From contig NZ_CAMCBS010000009.1 in NCBI RefSeq assembly GCF_945873075.1, positions 1 through 64,000 of the forward strand: 64,000 nucleotides of DNA. The letters are read 5' to 3'. This document shows positions 48,041 through 57,974 of the stretch, one piece after another (within the stretch, counting starts at the first letter, position 1; each line of letters starts with the position of its first letter). This stretch comes from an uncultured Moraxella sp. (GTDB lineage Bacteria; Pseudomonadota; Gammaproteobacteria; Pseudomonadales; Moraxellaceae). The notes beneath the pieces are model-generated. The model had not been told where the DNA came from. It ran no database searches and worked only from the letters and a program-made list of their open reading frames with translations. The translations under genes were made by a program, and so were the position numbers.

Positions 48041-49202
48041 GCCATCATCGCCACCATCACCATCACAGCCATCACGCATAGACAGCACCACCTTGCCCGA
48101 TGTCGATGATGTCAAGGACTGGATTCGTGCCAAGGCGTACGAGCTTGGCTTTGCTGATTGCGGATTCTTAAGCGTACATCATCCGCTCTTTGCCGAGCAA
48201 ACCCAAGCGCTCAAAGCATGGCTCAATCAAGGACTGCACGGCACGCTGGATTTTATGCACGACAATCACGAACTGCGAGCCAATCCGCATAAGCTCGTTG
48301 ATGGCGCAAAGACCATCATCAGTGTACGCATGGATTATCTGCATACCCTGCCTGCACCACGACGCATCGAAGATAATGAACGCCCCAATCATGCCATCAT
48401 CGCGCGCTACGCTCGGGGGCGAGATTATCATAAGACCGTCCGCCAACAGCTCAAAAAACTGGCTCGTGCCATCGAATCGGAGCTGCCCAATTGGACACAC
48501 CTATCCATCGGTGCTGATAAGCCCTTTGTATTTCGGCCGTTTAGCGATTCTGCGCCGATTTTTGAGCGCCCGATTGCTGATGCCGCAGGGCTTGGCTGGA
48601 CGGGCAAGCACACTTTGCTGATTAATCGCCAAGCAGGGTCGTTTTTTAACTTGGGCGAGCTGTTTATTAGCCTTGATTTGATGGGCGATACCGAGAGCCA
48701 CCCTGTCAAGGTGCACTGCGGTAGCTGTACCGCTTGCATTGACATTTGCCCGACCCAAGCCATCATCGCACCGCACACGCTCGATGCTGGAGCGTGCATT
48801 TCTTATCTGACGATTGAACACAAGGGCAGTATCGATGTCAAATACCGCAAAGCCATCGGCAATCGCATCTTTGGCTGTGATGACTGTCAGCTGATTTGTC
48901 CGTGGAATCGCTATGCCAAGATTGCCACTGTGACTGATTACGCACCACGACATGGGCTTGATGAAGTGCGTCTGCTCGATGTATGGGCGTGGGATGAAGA
49001 TAAGTTTATGACCAAGACCGAAGGCTCACCACTTCGGCGTACAGGCTATCTCAATCTACTGCGTAACACCGCTATTGCTCTTGGCAACAGTCAGCCTGAT
49101 GACACCACCAAAATAGACACCATCACCGCACTGCAATCACGGCTTGGCATGGATGCGATGCTTGATGAGCATATTTATTGGGCGATTGATGAGCTTAAAT
49201 AA
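48033..49202 (+). CDS. queG: Epoxyqueuosine reductase
   Basis: Last step of queuosine synthesis on tRNA: reduces epoxyqueuosine using cobalamin and two [4Fe-4S] clusters. 389 residues; cluster cysteines in CGSCTACIDICPTQAI and in CDDCQLICPWN, and the QueG segments GWTGKHTLLINRQAGSFFNLGE and RDYHKTVRQQLK. The start within the previous gene (48033) gives a Ser/Pro-rich N-terminal extension; the usual core begins near DVDDVKDWIRAKAYELGF. Confidence 0.95.
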   Translation: MTKPSSPPSPSQPSRIDSTTLPDVDDVKDWIRAKAYELGFADCGFLSVHHPLFAEQTQALKAWLNQGLHGTLDFMHDNHELRANPHKLVDGAKTIISVRMDYLHTLPAPRRIEDNERPNHAIIARYARGRDYHKTVRQQLKKLARAIESELPNWTHLSIGADKPFVFRPFSDSAPIFERPIADAAGLGWTGKHTLLINRQAGSFFNLGELFISLDLMGDTESHPVKVHCGSCTACIDICPTQAIIAPHTLDAGACISYLTIEHKGSIDVKYRKAIGNRIFGCDDCQLICPWNRYAKIATVTDYAPRHGLDEVRLLDVWAWDEDKFMTKTEGSPLRRTGYLNLLRNTAIALGNSQPDDTTKIDTITALQSRLGMDAMLDEHIYWAIDELK

Positions 49203-49231
49203 AAATCCCCAAACCGCATGGCCTGGGGATT
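49202..49231 (-). terminator. Terminator of the LysM protein gene
   Basis: AATCCCCA pairs with TGGGGATT across a 12-nt loop; the minus strand continues in TTTTTA. It lies between the convergent queG and LysM genes. Confidence 0.7.
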
Positions 49232-49250
49232 GAGCGTTTATCGTGCCAAA

Positions 49251-49760
49251 TTAAGCAGGGATACGCAATACTTGACCAACATAAATCTTATCTGGATGGC
49301 TTAGCATTGGCTTGTTGGCATCAAAGATTTTCATATAATCATTGGCATTGCCGTACATTTCTTTGGCGATTTTTGATAGTGTATCACCTTTGACAACGGT
49401 ATAAAAGCGTGATTCTTCAGCAGGCGTTTCTACTTCGATGTCATCAACGACAGTTTCGACATACTGCACATTACCCACCGCTAGGCGTGCACGCTCACGG
49501 TCTTCTTGGGTCTTAGCAGTGCCTGATAGCGTGACGGTGTCACTGTCGCTGTTATAATTCACTTTTAGACCTGCGATATTGACATTTTGTTCTTGGATAC
49601 GAGCCAATAGCAGTTCGGCGATTTGCTGTGCGCTTGGTTCACTGCTTGTCGCTGGTGTAGTTGTGGCTGGTTCATTCGCCACTGGTGCGGTTGTTTGTGC
49701 TGATTTATCACGATTAAAAATTTTATCGCCGATGTCTTTGGCAAAACTAAAAATACCCAT
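49251..49760 (-). CDS. BON-LysM domain protein (Kbp/YgaU-like)
   Basis: 169 residues. A BON domain (about 55-110, with NIAGLKVNYNSDSDTVTLSG) is followed by a C-terminal LysM domain (FYTVVKGDTLSKIAKEMYGNANDYMKIFDANK). The order matches the E. coli potassium-binding protein Kbp. The linker between residues 20 and 45 is Thr/Ala/Pro-rich. No signal peptide is seen, as in Kbp, so it is probably cytoplasmic. Monocistronic with a terminator. Confidence 0.88.
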   Translation of the reverse strand: MGIFSFAKDIGDKIFNRDKSAQTTAPVANEPATTTPATSSEPSAQQIAELLLARIQEQNVNIAGLKVNYNSDSDTVTLSGTAKTQEDRERARLAVGNVQYVETVVDDIEVETPAEESRFYTVVKGDTLSKIAKEMYGNANDYMKIFDANKPMLSHPDKIYVGQVLRIPA

Positions 49761-49903
49761 GTACTTTCTCCTACTGTTGTTAATAACTCATTGGATACCT
49801 TCATCATAAAGCACAATCCCAACAGAAATCATCCGCAATATTAGTAGAAGTGTTAATTTATGTAGCATCAGCACTCAAGCTAAGCGATATTGTAACTCAA
49901 CAA

Positions 49904-49933
49904 AAAACCGTTGATAATGATATCAACGGTTTT
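49904..49933 (-). terminator. Terminator of acpP
   Basis: AAAACCGTTGATA (49904-49916) pairs with TATCAACGGTTTT (49921-49933), a perfect 13-bp stem with a 4-nt loop, T-ending on the minus strand. Confidence 0.85.
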
Positions 49934-49951
49934 TCAAGTATATAATCGCTA

Positions 49952-50188
49952 TTAAGCAACTTTTGCAGTTACATAGTCGATTGCTTTTTGAACTGTGGTC
50001 AGTTCTGCAGAATCTTCATCAGGGATGGTGATGCCAAAACTGCTTTCAAATGCCATCACTAGCTCAACTAGGTCTAGTGAGTCAGCGCCTAGGTCATCCA
50101 TAAATGATGCGTCGTTTTTGATTTCATCAACGCTTAGACCTAGTTGCTCAGCTACTGCGTCTTTTACTTTGGCTTCGATATCGCTCAT
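49952..50188 (-). CDS. acpP: Acyl carrier protein
   Basis: Carries growing acyl chains on a phosphopantetheine arm in fatty-acid synthesis. 78 residues, acidic, with the attachment serine in [18 protein letters not shown]. It has its own promoter (50260-50288) and lies 450 bp downstream of fabG on the same strand, the spacer being occupied by palindromic repeats. Confidence 0.98.
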   Translation of the reverse strand: MSDIEAKVKDAVAEQLGLSVDEIKNDASFMDDLGADSLDLVELVMAFESSFGITIPDEDSAELTTVQKAIDYVTAKVA

Positions 50189-50259
50189 GGGTAATTTCCT
50201 TTGAATAAAAGAGCCATCAGCACCACGCTGAAAGTTGGCTCATATGAAACTTGAATCGT

Positions 50260-50288
50260 ATCATAAAACATTTGCCCAAAAAGTGCAA
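50260..50288 (-). promoter_or_regulatory. acpP promoter
   Basis: On the minus strand TTGCAC (50283-50288) and TATGAT (50260-50265) are 17 bp apart, about 70 bp before the acpP start codon. Confidence 0.7.
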
Positions 50289-50543
50289 GCGTTTATGAAT
50301 ACATATGTACACTTTTTTCAATGATAATGGCAAACTTGTACTTTGTCAATGCTTTTAACTAATTTATGACATTAAGCAATCATCGCTTAAGTCCAATCAA
50401 TGTTTGCCAAGCCATACCAACCGCTAAACACACGGAACAAATGGTTATCAAATATATTAGGTTTAGGCAATCGGGTTATCGAAGTGGCTGGCGTTTAGTG
50501 CTAGGCAGGCGAACGCAGGTGTATAAGCACAATCCATCGTCAC

Positions 50544-50629
50544 ACTAATCGGGGCTAGTGCTAGGCAGACGAGCGATGGTGTACATTTAGTACATCGAGC
50601 GAGTCTAACGACGCAATAGCCACGATTAG
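50544..50629. repeat. 86-bp palindromic dispersed repeat, copy 2
   Basis: Ends CTAATCGGGGCTA (50544-50556) and TAGCCACGATTAG (50617-50629) are inverted repeats with one mismatch. The core (GACGAGCGATGGTGTAC and AGTACATCGAGCGAGTC) aligns without gaps to the 8639-8724 element. It lies directly after the fabG stop codon. Confidence 0.7.
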
Positions 50630-50637
50630 CAAGACGA

Positions 50638-51366
50638 TTACATGTACATACCGCCATTAACTGCTAGCACCGCTCCCGTAATATAGCTTGCATCATCACT
50701 GGCTAGGAATGACACCGCTGCGGCGATTTCTTCTGGCTGACCCATGCGACCCATTGGCACGGCATCTAGCATTGAGTTGAGCAGGCGCTCATCCAGCTCT
50801 TCGGTCATGTCAGTTTCCACAAAGCCGGGTGCAACACAGTTCACCGTCACGCCACGAGAGCCGATTTCACGAGCGAGCGCACGGCTAAAGCCTTCGACAC
50901 CTGCTTTGGTGGCGGCATAGTTGGTTTGACCTGCATTGCCCATTTGACCGACGACTGATGTGATATTGATGATACGACCATGACGGGCTTTCATCATGCC
51001 ACGCACCGCACGACGGCTCATGCGATAGATAGAAGTTAGGTTGGTATCGATAACACTTGCCCAGTCTTCATCTTTCATACGCATCAACAGACCGTCTTTA
51101 GTGATGCCTGCGTTATTGACAAGCACATTGATACCGCCATAGACACTGTCAATTTCTTCAAACAGTTTATCCACATCTTCATCACTGCAGACATCCAGCA
51201 CACGGCCGATACCGCCTGATTCGCTCAAGTATTCTGCGATGGCGTCAGCGCCTTTTTCGCTCGTGGCTGTACCGATGACAAAATGCCCTTCGTCGGCGAA
51301 ACGCTGTGCAATTGCCTTACCGATACCACGGCTTGCGCCCGTTACTAGTACAATTTTACGACTCAT
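50638..51366 (-). CDS. fabG: 3-oxoacyl-[acyl-carrier-protein] reductase
   Basis: NADPH-dependent reduction of 3-oxoacyl-ACP in fatty-acid elongation. 242-residue short-chain dehydrogenase: TGASRGIGKAI cofactor motif, NNAGIT, and the catalytic Ser/Tyr/Lys in ITSVVGQMG and YAATKAG. The start overlaps the fabD stop (ATGA), giving the usual fabD-fabG coupling. Confidence 0.97.
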   Translation of the reverse strand: MSRKIVLVTGASRGIGKAIAQRFADEGHFVIGTATSEKGADAIAEYLSESGGIGRVLDVCSDEDVDKLFEEIDSVYGGINVLVNNAGITKDGLLMRMKDEDWASVIDTNLTSIYRMSRRAVRGMMKARHGRIINITSVVGQMGNAGQTNYAATKAGVEGFSRALAREIGSRGVTVNCVAPGFVETDMTEELDERLLNSMLDAVPMGRMGQPEEIAAAVSFLASDDASYITGAVLAVNGGMYM

Positions 51367-52322
51367 ACCAAATTCTCCAATTTTTCTAATCGTGCCAATT
51401 TATCCGTTGGCAATGCTGTGATTGGGGTAGCTTGACGCTTGGCAAGGTTGGATAATACATTGCCCGGGCCACATTCGATAATCAGCTCAATCTCTTGGTC
51501 AGCAAGCTTTTGCATGGTTTTTGACCATTGGACAGGCATAGACAGCTGTTCGGTCAAAGCAAGCTTGATATCCGCTACATCGGAATGCACTTTGGCATGG
51601 CGGTTTTGGATAACGGCAATTTTGGCTTCACCAAAGGCGGTTTGGTTTAGTAGTTCAGCCAATGCATCGCTAGCAGGATTCATCAGCTCACAATGCGATG
51701 GCACAGAGACTTTGAGCGGTACGGCTTTTTTGCCAAGTGCTTCAACAGCCGATAGCACACCTGCCACGCCCACTTCTGTGCCTGCGACCACGACTTGCCC
51801 CGGGCTATTAAAATTCGCCGCATTGACGATGCCTGTGCTACCGCTGACTTCTTCGCATAGGCTTGCCACTTGTTCATCTTCAAGCCCCAAAACAGCCGCC
51901 ATCTGCGTATCCATGCCCTTGACCGCTTCAGTCATCAGCTTGCCACGCTCATGCACAAGCTTGGCAGCATCGCCTAGGCTTAGCACGCCTGACGCCACAA
52001 GCGCACTATATTCACCGAGTGAATGTCCTGCCAAATACAGGGGCTTCAATGACTGCTTGGCAAGTAGCGGCTCAACAATACGCCAAATGGCAATGCTTGC
52101 GGTCAATAACGCAGGCTGTGTAAATTCGGTCTTGTTCAGACGGCTGTCATCTTGGGTCACTTCCCACAAATCAAAGCCAAGCGCACTGCTTGCTTCATCA
52201 AACGTCTTGTGCACCACATCATAAGTCTCAGCCAGCTCATTCATCATGCCGACTGTCTGCGAGCCTTGACCAGGGAAAACCACCGCCAATCGCTTGGCAA
52301 CTGTGGTGATGTCTTGTGTCAT
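51363..52322 (-). CDS. fabD: Malonyl-CoA-ACP transacylase
   Basis: Transfers malonyl groups to acyl carrier protein. 319 residues with VFPGQGSQTVGM at the N-terminus, the nucleophile serine in AGHSLGEYSALVASG, and the active-site His in VPSHCELMNPA. First of the fabD-fabG pair; rpmF and yceD lie upstream on the same strand, matching the common yceD-rpmF-fab cluster, though a terminator follows rpmF. Confidence 0.97.
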   Translation of the reverse strand: MTQDITTVAKRLAVVFPGQGSQTVGMMNELAETYDVVHKTFDEASSALGFDLWEVTQDDSRLNKTEFTQPALLTASIAIWRIVEPLLAKQSLKPLYLAGHSLGEYSALVASGVLSLGDAAKLVHERGKLMTEAVKGMDTQMAAVLGLEDEQVASLCEEVSGSTGIVNAANFNSPGQVVVAGTEVGVAGVLSAVEALGKKAVPLKVSVPSHCELMNPASDALAELLNQTAFGEAKIAVIQNRHAKVHSDVADIKLALTEQLSMPVQWSKTMQKLADQEIELIIECGPGNVLSNLAKRQATPITALPTDKLARLEKLENLV

Positions 52323-52474
52323 AATTCACCTATGTAAAATTTAGCCAACACACGCTTGGCTTGATTGGAAAATTCAATAAAAATATTTTGCCAATTTTAT
52401 CACAAAAAAATACATTTGTTTACCCAAATGTATCAACTGGCCGCACAATTCACAAAATCTTATTCCGACCCAAA

Positions 52475-52512
52475 TAAAAAACCAAGCCCATTGACTTGCA
52501 ATGTTGGCTTGG
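52475..52512 (-). terminator. Terminator of rpmF
   Basis: CCAAGCC pairs with GGCTTGG, with further partial pairing inside, and the minus strand ends in TTTTTTA. It separates rpmF from fabD. Confidence 0.75.
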
Positions 52513-52534
52513 CTTCATCATCACACAGTGATGC

Positions 52535-52717
52535 TTAGCTATCTTGGCTAACCTTGAATAGCTGACGACCACGGTAGAAACCGTCTTTGGTCGCGTGGTG
52601 GCGAAGGTGTTTTTCGCCAGTAGTAGAATCGATGCTTAGCTCAGCAATAGCGATATGGTCGTGTGAACGACGCATGTCACGGCGTGAGCGGCTCTTGCGG
52701 TTTTGTTGAACTGCCAT
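52535..52717 (-). CDS. rpmF: 50S ribosomal protein L32
   Basis: 60 residues, basic, with [20 protein letters not shown] at the N-terminus, the family signature. The zinc-binding cysteines of some L32 proteins are absent. AGGAG lies 6 nt upstream of the ATG. It follows yceD on the same strand after 240 bp. Confidence 0.95.
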   Translation of the reverse strand: MAVQQNRKSRSRRDMRRSHDHIAIAELSIDSTTGEKHLRHHATKDGFYRGRQLFKVSQDS

Positions 52718-52959
52718 GATAGCTCCTAATTAAGTCAGTGGGCAGTTTGTGCCCATCAAGAAATAAACGGTTCGTGCGTCTTTGTCAATTTGTGTCAATG
52801 CGATTAAGCATCAATCGCCGTCCATCATAGACCTATGCACAATAAACGCTGTATTATACGCAAAAATCTTGCAAATTTCAAAGCCTAATCGCAAAAATTT
52901 ACAAAACTTTTCATCAAATTGTATTTTCAATCACACTCAATCTCATTAAGTGATTGATA

Positions 52960-53502
52960 TTATGATAATTTACCCTTTAAGGCTGCCAGTGCTGCAAAGG
53001 GATTTTCTTGGATTTCTTCTTCGATTTCGTCACCGACCGACTCCACCAGCATCTCACAGTCGGCGTGGCGTGGCGATAATGGCAATGCCAAAATCAGCTC
53101 ATCTTCGAGCAAATCTTTGACAGGTAGCAATCGGCGAGCAGATTCACCAAGCTCATCAATCAGCACATATTCAGCGCCATCAACCAAGCCGATTTCGCTC
53201 TCATCACTCAATAACGCCAAGCGATATTCGCCCGATAAATCAATCGTAAACGGCTCAAGACAACGCTGACAGCCGACATTGGCACTGCCTGTTACTTGAT
53301 AATCCAGCCACAATACGCCGTCTTGTTTTGCCAAATCAAACACCACCTGCAAAGCGTCGCCACCCACCATCTGCTCATTTAGGCGTGGCAATTCATCAAT
53401 GGCAATCTCACCTTGCCAATGAAAGCCAATATCCGCCCATTTTTCAAGCAGGATATTGTTTGGTAGCGTTTGATTATCGGGGTGTTTGTGCGTGTGTGTC
53501 AT
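52960..53502 (-). CDS. yceD: YceD/DUF177-family protein (23S rRNA accumulation protein)
   Basis: 180 residues. The DUF177 core shows CQRCLEPF, matching the CxxC motif, then the acidic LIDELGESARRLLPVKDLLEDELILALPLSP and the C-terminal NPFAALAALKGKL. YceD supports 23S rRNA accumulation and lies upstream of rpmF in many bacteria, as here. The start is uncertain: ATGs at 53502 and 53532 both lack strong ribosome-binding sequence. Confidence 0.88.
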   Translation of the reverse strand: MTHTHKHPDNQTLPNNILLEKWADIGFHWQGEIAIDELPRLNEQMVGGDALQVVFDLAKQDGVLWLDYQVTGSANVGCQRCLEPFTIDLSGEYRLALLSDESEIGLVDGAEYVLIDELGESARRLLPVKDLLEDELILALPLSPRHADCEMLVESVGDEIEEEIQENPFAALAALKGKLS

Positions 53503-53624
53503 GGTCGTCAAAATCTTGGGATAAGCTAGCATTATGGCATATTTTTGCCAATTTCAAAAGTAAAATTTCTCAAACAAAATCAGCCAAAGATATTATAATA
53601 ACAGTTTTTGACCTTTGATGAATC

Positions 53625-54371
53625 ATGATTGACTTTAATCAGCTCTCGCCCGACATTGACATCTGTACAGCAGCCAGCGATACGACGCACGCCCATCGTA
53701 TTCATACACTATGGCAAGCTTTTCACCAAAATAACGCCTTGATTGTTGATGCCGAGCATCTATTTGCCCAAATCAGCGCTGATGATTGGCAAAGTTTTTA
53801 TCACACTTGGCAAGCCATCAAGCACGATACGCAGGCCGAAGTCGCACTCACCGATTGGCTTATCCGATTGTTTGATACCCTGTTTAATAATGCACAGCTG
53901 ATGCAAATGCCGACACGGCTCGTGCGTGGTGATGGCGAACCTGAATATTTTCCTGCCGATGAGCAGGATGTGGCACGCATTGAGTTTGCACATGGATTTT
54001 TTCAAAGTGCGCTACATGAGATTAGCCACTGGTGCGTGGCGGGCAGACACAGACGCACGCTGAATGACTTTGGCTATTGGTACGAAGCAGACGGTCGCAA
54101 TGAGACGACGCAGGCGATTTTTGAGCAAGTTGAAATCACCCCACAAGCCATCGAGTGCTTATTAAGCCTTGCACTTGGGCGTTATTTTTATGTCTCGCAA
54201 GACAATATCAATGCCGATTTTGACACATCCAAAAGCACCTTTGCCCAAGATGTCTATGCCAAAGCACTGCATTATCTGAATGAGCCACACACCCTGCCAA
54301 GAGATGCCAGACGGCTGTTGTGGGTGTTTTTGACACTGACGCACACGCCATTTTATCAATCCATCAACTAG
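53625..54371 (+). CDS. epmC: Elongation factor P hydroxylase
   Basis: Hydroxylates the beta-lysylated lysine of EF-P. 248 residues; the second half matches EpmC closely: FAHGFFQSALHEISHWCVAG with the metal-binding HExxH, DFGYWYEADGRNE and ECLLSLALGRYFYVS. epmA and epmB are not in this window. It is followed 8 nt later by the YciO-family gene in an apparent operon. Confidence 0.88.
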   Translation: MIDFNQLSPDIDICTAASDTTHAHRIHTLWQAFHQNNALIVDAEHLFAQISADDWQSFYHTWQAIKHDTQAEVALTDWLIRLFDTLFNNAQLMQMPTRLVRGDGEPEYFPADEQDVARIEFAHGFFQSALHEISHWCVAGRHRRTLNDFGYWYEADGRNETTQAIFEQVEITPQAIECLLSLALGRYFYVSQDNINADFDTSKSTFAQDVYAKALHYLNEPHTLPRDARRLLWVFLTLTHTPFYQSIN

Positions 54372-54379
54372 GAAACTGC

Positions 54380-54988
54380 ATGAACACCTACTATCCACAC
54401 CCCGACAACCCACAAGAGCGCATCATCAACCAAATCATTGATGCCCTGCAAAATGACAAACTGATCGTCTATCCAAGTCAGCACGGCTATCAGCTTGCCA
54501 TGAGCCTATCTGCCAAAGATGCCCATACACAAGCATCTCGTATGGGCAATTGGCAAACTATGCCGCACGCTGTGCTTATTTGCCAAAACTTAAGCCAAAT
54601 CACCCACTATGCTGACATGGATAATTTTGCCCATCGCATCATGAAATCAAAGCTTGGCACGGGCATTGATTTTGCCCTTAATCCTACCAAGCTGACACCC
54701 AAAAAATTCATCCATGACAAAACCAAAACCATCGCCGTACGACAAGCCACCACAGCCATTGAACAGGCATTGGTTGATAAACTTGGCGAAGCATTTGTGA
54801 GCCTACCCATCATCATCGATGGCGAGCCACTTAATTATGACAGTAGCTATGAAGTGGAAATGGCAGTAGAAAATTTGGTGGATGGCTATATCAATGCCGG
54901 TGAAATTGCTCAAAGCACACCGACGCTTGTCAGTCTTATCGATGAGAGTGCCACCGTACTTATACAAGGTGATGCACAAATTGATTAA
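54380..54988 (+). CDS. yciO: YciO/YrdC-family (Sua5-like) protein
   Basis: 202 residues from the ATG at 54380, with AGGAAA 7 nt upstream. The YrdC-like fold is indicated by DNPQERIINQIIDALQNDKLIVYPSQHGYQL, with the usual KRP-like motifs degenerate. YciO relatives bind RNA or make a weak threonylcarbamoyl-adenylate; the true TsaC role is less likely. Downstream of epmC. Confidence 0.8.
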   Translation: MNTYYPHPDNPQERIINQIIDALQNDKLIVYPSQHGYQLAMSLSAKDAHTQASRMGNWQTMPHAVLICQNLSQITHYADMDNFAHRIMKSKLGTGIDFALNPTKLTPKKFIHDKTKTIAVRQATTAIEQALVDKLGEAFVSLPIIIDGEPLNYDSSYEVEMAVENLVDGYINAGEIAQSTPTLVSLIDESATVLIQGDAQID

Positions 54989-55014
54989 CAATAAGAAAAG
55001 TAAATCAAAGATAA

Positions 55015-55046
55015 AACAAAACCCTGATTAAATAATCAGGGTTTTT
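55015..55046 (+). terminator. Bidirectional terminator between the YciO gene and rplQ
   Basis: AAAACCCTGATT pairs with AATCAGGGTTTT over a short A/T loop, with T residues on the plus side and A-rich sequence on the other. It closes the yciO transcript and the alpha operon. Confidence 0.8.
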
Positions 55047-55061
55047 TAGCAGTGTGGTTGA

Positions 55062-55421
55062 TTATGGACGGTCAACCAACTCTACATATGCCATAGGTGC
55101 ATTGTCACCATCACGGAAACCGCACTTGATGATACGCAGATAACCACCTGGACGAGTTTGGTAGCGTGGACCAAGCTCAGCAAATAGTTTACCTACCATA
55201 TCTTTGTTACGCATACGGCTGAATGCTAGACGACGATTTGCAACGCTGTCTTCTTTTGCCAAAGTGATTAGTGGCTCAGCAACGCGGCGAAGCTCTTTTG
55301 CTTTTGGCAAAGTGGTTTTGATTAGCTCATGCTCGAACAATGAGTTAGTCATGTTCTGGAACATAGCCTTACGATGGCTGCTGGTGCGACCCAGCTTGAC
55401 TCCGCTTTTACGATGTCGCAT
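55062..55421 (-). CDS. rplQ: 50S ribosomal protein L17
   Basis: 119 residues starting [18 protein letters not shown], the family signature; AAGGA lies about 9 nt before the ATG. Last gene of the alpha operon after rpoA. Confidence 0.97.
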   Translation of the reverse strand: MRHRKSGVKLGRTSSHRKAMFQNMTNSLFEHELIKTTLPKAKELRRVAEPLITLAKEDSVANRRLAFSRMRNKDMVGKLFAELGPRYQTRPGGYLRIIKCGFRDGDNAPMAYVELVDRP

Positions 55422-55439
55422 GGTCAAGTATCCTTAAAA

Positions 55440-56444
55440 TTAGCGGCTACGATAAGAGAAACGATCATCGACACGCAAATCACTTGGCGGCCAGTTTTCT
55501 AGACGCATACCAAGTTCAAGATTCTTAGATGCCAACACATCTTTGATCTCGGTCAATGATTTCTTACCTAGATTTGGTGTCTTAAGCAGTTCAGTTTCTG
55601 AACGCTGTACCAAATCACCGATGTAATAAATGTTTTCAGCTTTCAAGCAGTTTGCTGAACGAACCGTTAGCTCAAGATCATCAACTGGACGAAGTAGTAC
55701 AGGATCAATCTCTTCTTTTTCTTTGATTGGCTCAGGTGCTTCTTCTGCTTCTAGATCTACAAAGATAGCGATTTGCTGTTGTAGAATAGTCGCAGCTTTG
55801 CGAATAGCTTCTTCTGGGTCGATCGTGCCGTTCGTTTCAAGCTCGATAATTAGCTTATCAAGGTCGGTACGCTGTTCAACACGAGCATTCTCAACATCAT
55901 AAGCAACACGCAAAATCGGACTAAAGCTAGCGTCAAGTTTTAGACGACCAATCACCTTCGAATTTGCATCTTCACGACGCTGATTTGCAGGCTCATAACC
56001 ACGACCAGTCACCACACGCAGGCGCATCTTCAGATGGCCACGCTCACTCAATGTACCAAGCACCAAGTTTGGATTGGCGATTTCGACATTATGTGGTAGT
56101 TCTAGGTCTGCAGCAGTTACAACACCTGCACCCTTTTTATCCAAAGTCAAATAAGCTTCATTCTGGTCATGCAGGATAATTGCCAACGATTTTAGATTTA
56201 ATAGCAAATCCAAAACGTCTTCTTGCAAGCCTTCTAGGGTAGAATACTCATGATCTACGCCTTCGATTTCAGCTTCAACTACCGCTGCACCAGACAATGA
56301 AGAAAGCAGAATGCGACGAAGAGCATTACCAAGGGTATGCCCAAAACCGCGTTCTAACGGCTCGAGCGTGACCTTTGCAGTCGTTTCATTAACCGTGTCC
56401 ACGTTAATCGCGCTCGGTGTTAGAAACTCAGTTGCATTTGTCAT
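55440..56444 (-). CDS. rpoA: RNA polymerase alpha subunit
   Basis: 334 residues. The N-terminal assembly domain has [23 protein letters not shown]; the C-terminal domain (after a Glu/Pro-rich linker) has [21 protein letters not shown] and the DNA-contacting [11 protein letters not shown]. In the alpha operon between rpsD and rplQ. Confidence 0.98.
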   Translation of the reverse strand: MTNATEFLTPSAINVDTVNETTAKVTLEPLERGFGHTLGNALRRILLSSLSGAAVVEAEIEGVDHEYSTLEGLQEDVLDLLLNLKSLAIILHDQNEAYLTLDKKGAGVVTAADLELPHNVEIANPNLVLGTLSERGHLKMRLRVVTGRGYEPANQRREDANSKVIGRLKLDASFSPILRVAYDVENARVEQRTDLDKLIIELETNGTIDPEEAIRKAATILQQQIAIFVDLEAEEAPEPIKEKEEIDPVLLRPVDDLELTVRSANCLKAENIYYIGDLVQRSETELLKTPNLGKKSLTEIKDVLASKNLELGMRLENWPPSDLRVDDRFSYRSR

Positions 56445-56468
56445 AGTGTCACCTCGATTTAATTCGGA

Positions 56469-57110
56469 TTATTTAGAATATAGCTCAACAATCAAGTGTT
56501 CGTTGATTTCAGCAGGCAATTCGCTACGCTCTGGCGCAGATTTGAAAGTACCTTGTAGTTTGCTGTGATCAACTTCCAACCATGCTGGAATGCCACGCTG
56601 AGTCGCAAGTTCAACTGCGTTTTTGATACGAAGTTGTTCTTTTGATTTTTCGTGAACAGCAATCACATCACCGTCTTGAACTTGAATTGATGGAATGTTT
56701 ACACGAACAAACTCATCACGACCTGCTTTTTTAAGCAAGATAGCACGGTGGCTAACCAACTGACGCGCTTCTGCACGAGTAGCACCAAAGCCCATGCGAT
56801 ATACAACGTTGTCAAGGCGACGCTCAAGGGTTACTAGTAGGTTTTCACCAGTAGCACCACGCTGACGAGCAGCTTCTTTATAGTAGTTAGAGAACTGACG
56901 CTCTAGTACGCCGTACATACGCTTAACTTTTTGCTTTTCGCGAAGCTGTGATGCGTATTCAGAAGTTTTATTTTGGCTGTTGCCATGCTGACCAGGTACA
57001 CGACCTGCTTTCTTAGTCTTCACATCGTAAGCTTTAACGCCTGATTTCAATTGAAGATCAGTGCCTTCACGACGTGATAGTTTTAGTTTTGGACCAATAT
57101 AACGGGCCAT
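56469..57110 (-). CDS. rpsD: 30S ribosomal protein S4
   Basis: 213 residues with [36 protein letters not shown] and an S4 RNA-binding domain ([23 protein letters not shown]). It is slightly longer than E. coli S4 because of an insertion around [10 protein letters not shown]4 is the usual autoregulator of the alpha operon; structured leader sequence is visible upstream of rpsM. Confidence 0.98.
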   Translation of the reverse strand: MARYIGPKLKLSRREGTDLQLKSGVKAYDVKTKKAGRVPGQHGNSQNKTSEYASQLREKQKVKRMYGVLERQFSNYYKEAARQRGATGENLLVTLERRLDNVVYRMGFGATRAEARQLVSHRAILLKKAGRDEFVRVNIPSIQVQDGDVIAVHEKSKEQLRIKNAVELATQRGIPAWLEVDHSKLQGTFKSAPERSELPAEINEHLIVELYSK

Positions 57111-57122
57111 AAGTCTATCTCC

Positions 57123-57515
57123 TTAAACGCGGCGTTTCTTAGGTGGGCGGCAGCCGTTGTGTGGAATTGGTGTTACATCGCTGATGCTGTTAATTTTATA
57201 ACCCAATGCACCTAATGCACGAACCGCAGACTCACGACCTGGTCCTGGACCTTTAACCAAGACATCGACATTCTTAACACCATATGTTTCTTGAGCAGCT
57301 TTACCAGCTACTTCAGCTGCAACCTGTGCAGCAAATGGTGTAGATTTGCGTGAACCGCGGAAGCCTTGTCCACCAGAAGTGGCCCAAGCCAATGCATTAC
57401 CTTGACGATCAGTAATCGTTACAATGGTGTTATTAAAAGACGCATGAATGTGGGCGATACCTTCAGATACCGAACGACGAGCCACTTTTTTGCGGCTACG
57501 AGTGTCTTTTGCCAT
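57123..57515 (-). CDS. rpsK: 30S ribosomal protein S11
   Basis: 130 residues: [36 protein letters not shown] and the C-terminal [15 protein letters not shown]. Between rpsM and rpsD in the alpha operon. Confidence 0.98.
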   Translation of the reverse strand: MAKDTRSRKKVARRSVSEGIAHIHASFNNTIVTITDRQGNALAWATSGGQGFRGSRKSTPFAAQVAAEVAGKAAQETYGVKNVDVLVKGPGPGRESAVRALGALGYKINSISDVTPIPHNGCRPPKKRRV

Positions 57516-57535
57516 CTTTTAGCTTCCTAAGTTAG

Positions 57536-57892
57536 TTACTTTTTAATTGCTTTGCGTGGACCTTTACGGGTACGCGCGTTAGTTTTAGTACGTTGACCAT
57601 TTACAGGCAGACCACGACGATGGCGAAGACCACGGTAGCAACCCAAATCGACCAAACGCTTGATGTTCATTGAAACTTCACGACGAAGGTCGCCTTCAAC
57701 TGTGTAGTTTGCAACTTCTGCACGAACAGCATCCAGTTGTGAATCATCTAACGAACCAATTTTGGTAGTTTCAGCGATACCAACTTTAGCAAGGATTTGC
57801 TTAGCAGTGGTACGACCGATACCAAAAATGTAAGTTAGCGAAATCACAGCATGTTTGTTGTCCGGAATGTTTACACCGGCAATACGAGCCAT
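57536..57892 (-). CDS. rpsM: 30S ribosomal protein S13
   Basis: 118 residues: [30 protein letters not shown] and the C-terminal [16 protein letters not shown]. First gene of the alpha operon, preceded by a promoter with a palindrome and two hairpins. Confidence 0.98.
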   Translation of the reverse strand: MARIAGVNIPDNKHAVISLTYIFGIGRTTAKQILAKVGIAETTKIGSLDDSQLDAVRAEVANYTVEGDLRREVSMNIKRLVDLGCYRGLRHRRGLPVNGQRTKTNARTRKGPRKAIKK

Positions 57893-57911
57893 TGATTTCT
57901 CTCCATTAGCA

Positions 57912-57960
57912 CAAATGCAAGTGCATTTGCTAAGTATTAACCGCTATCAAAAATGATAGC
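57912..57960 (-). promoter_or_regulatory. Structured leader of the alpha operon
   Basis: Two hairpins in the rpsM leader: CAAATGCA/TGCATTTG (57912-57929) and GCTATCA/TGATAGC (57943-57960). They lie between the promoter and the rpsM start. They may be the S4 autoregulatory target; this is inferred from position only. Confidence 0.4.
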
Positions 57961-57974
57961 ATGGCAAGAAGCGG

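Larger units (their letters stand above)
50189..50637. other. acpP-fabG spacer with repeats
   Basis: About 450 bp. It contains the acpP promoter, an 86-bp palindromic repeat (50544-50629) and a degenerate half-copy of the same repeat (about 50490-50528, with TAGTGCTAGGCAGGCGAACG). No gene supported. Confidence 0.6.

Noticed and set aside
51439..52224. 261-codon plus-strand ORF opposite fabD
   Set aside because: FabD on the minus strand has all family motifs; the opposite frame is a codon-bias shadow.
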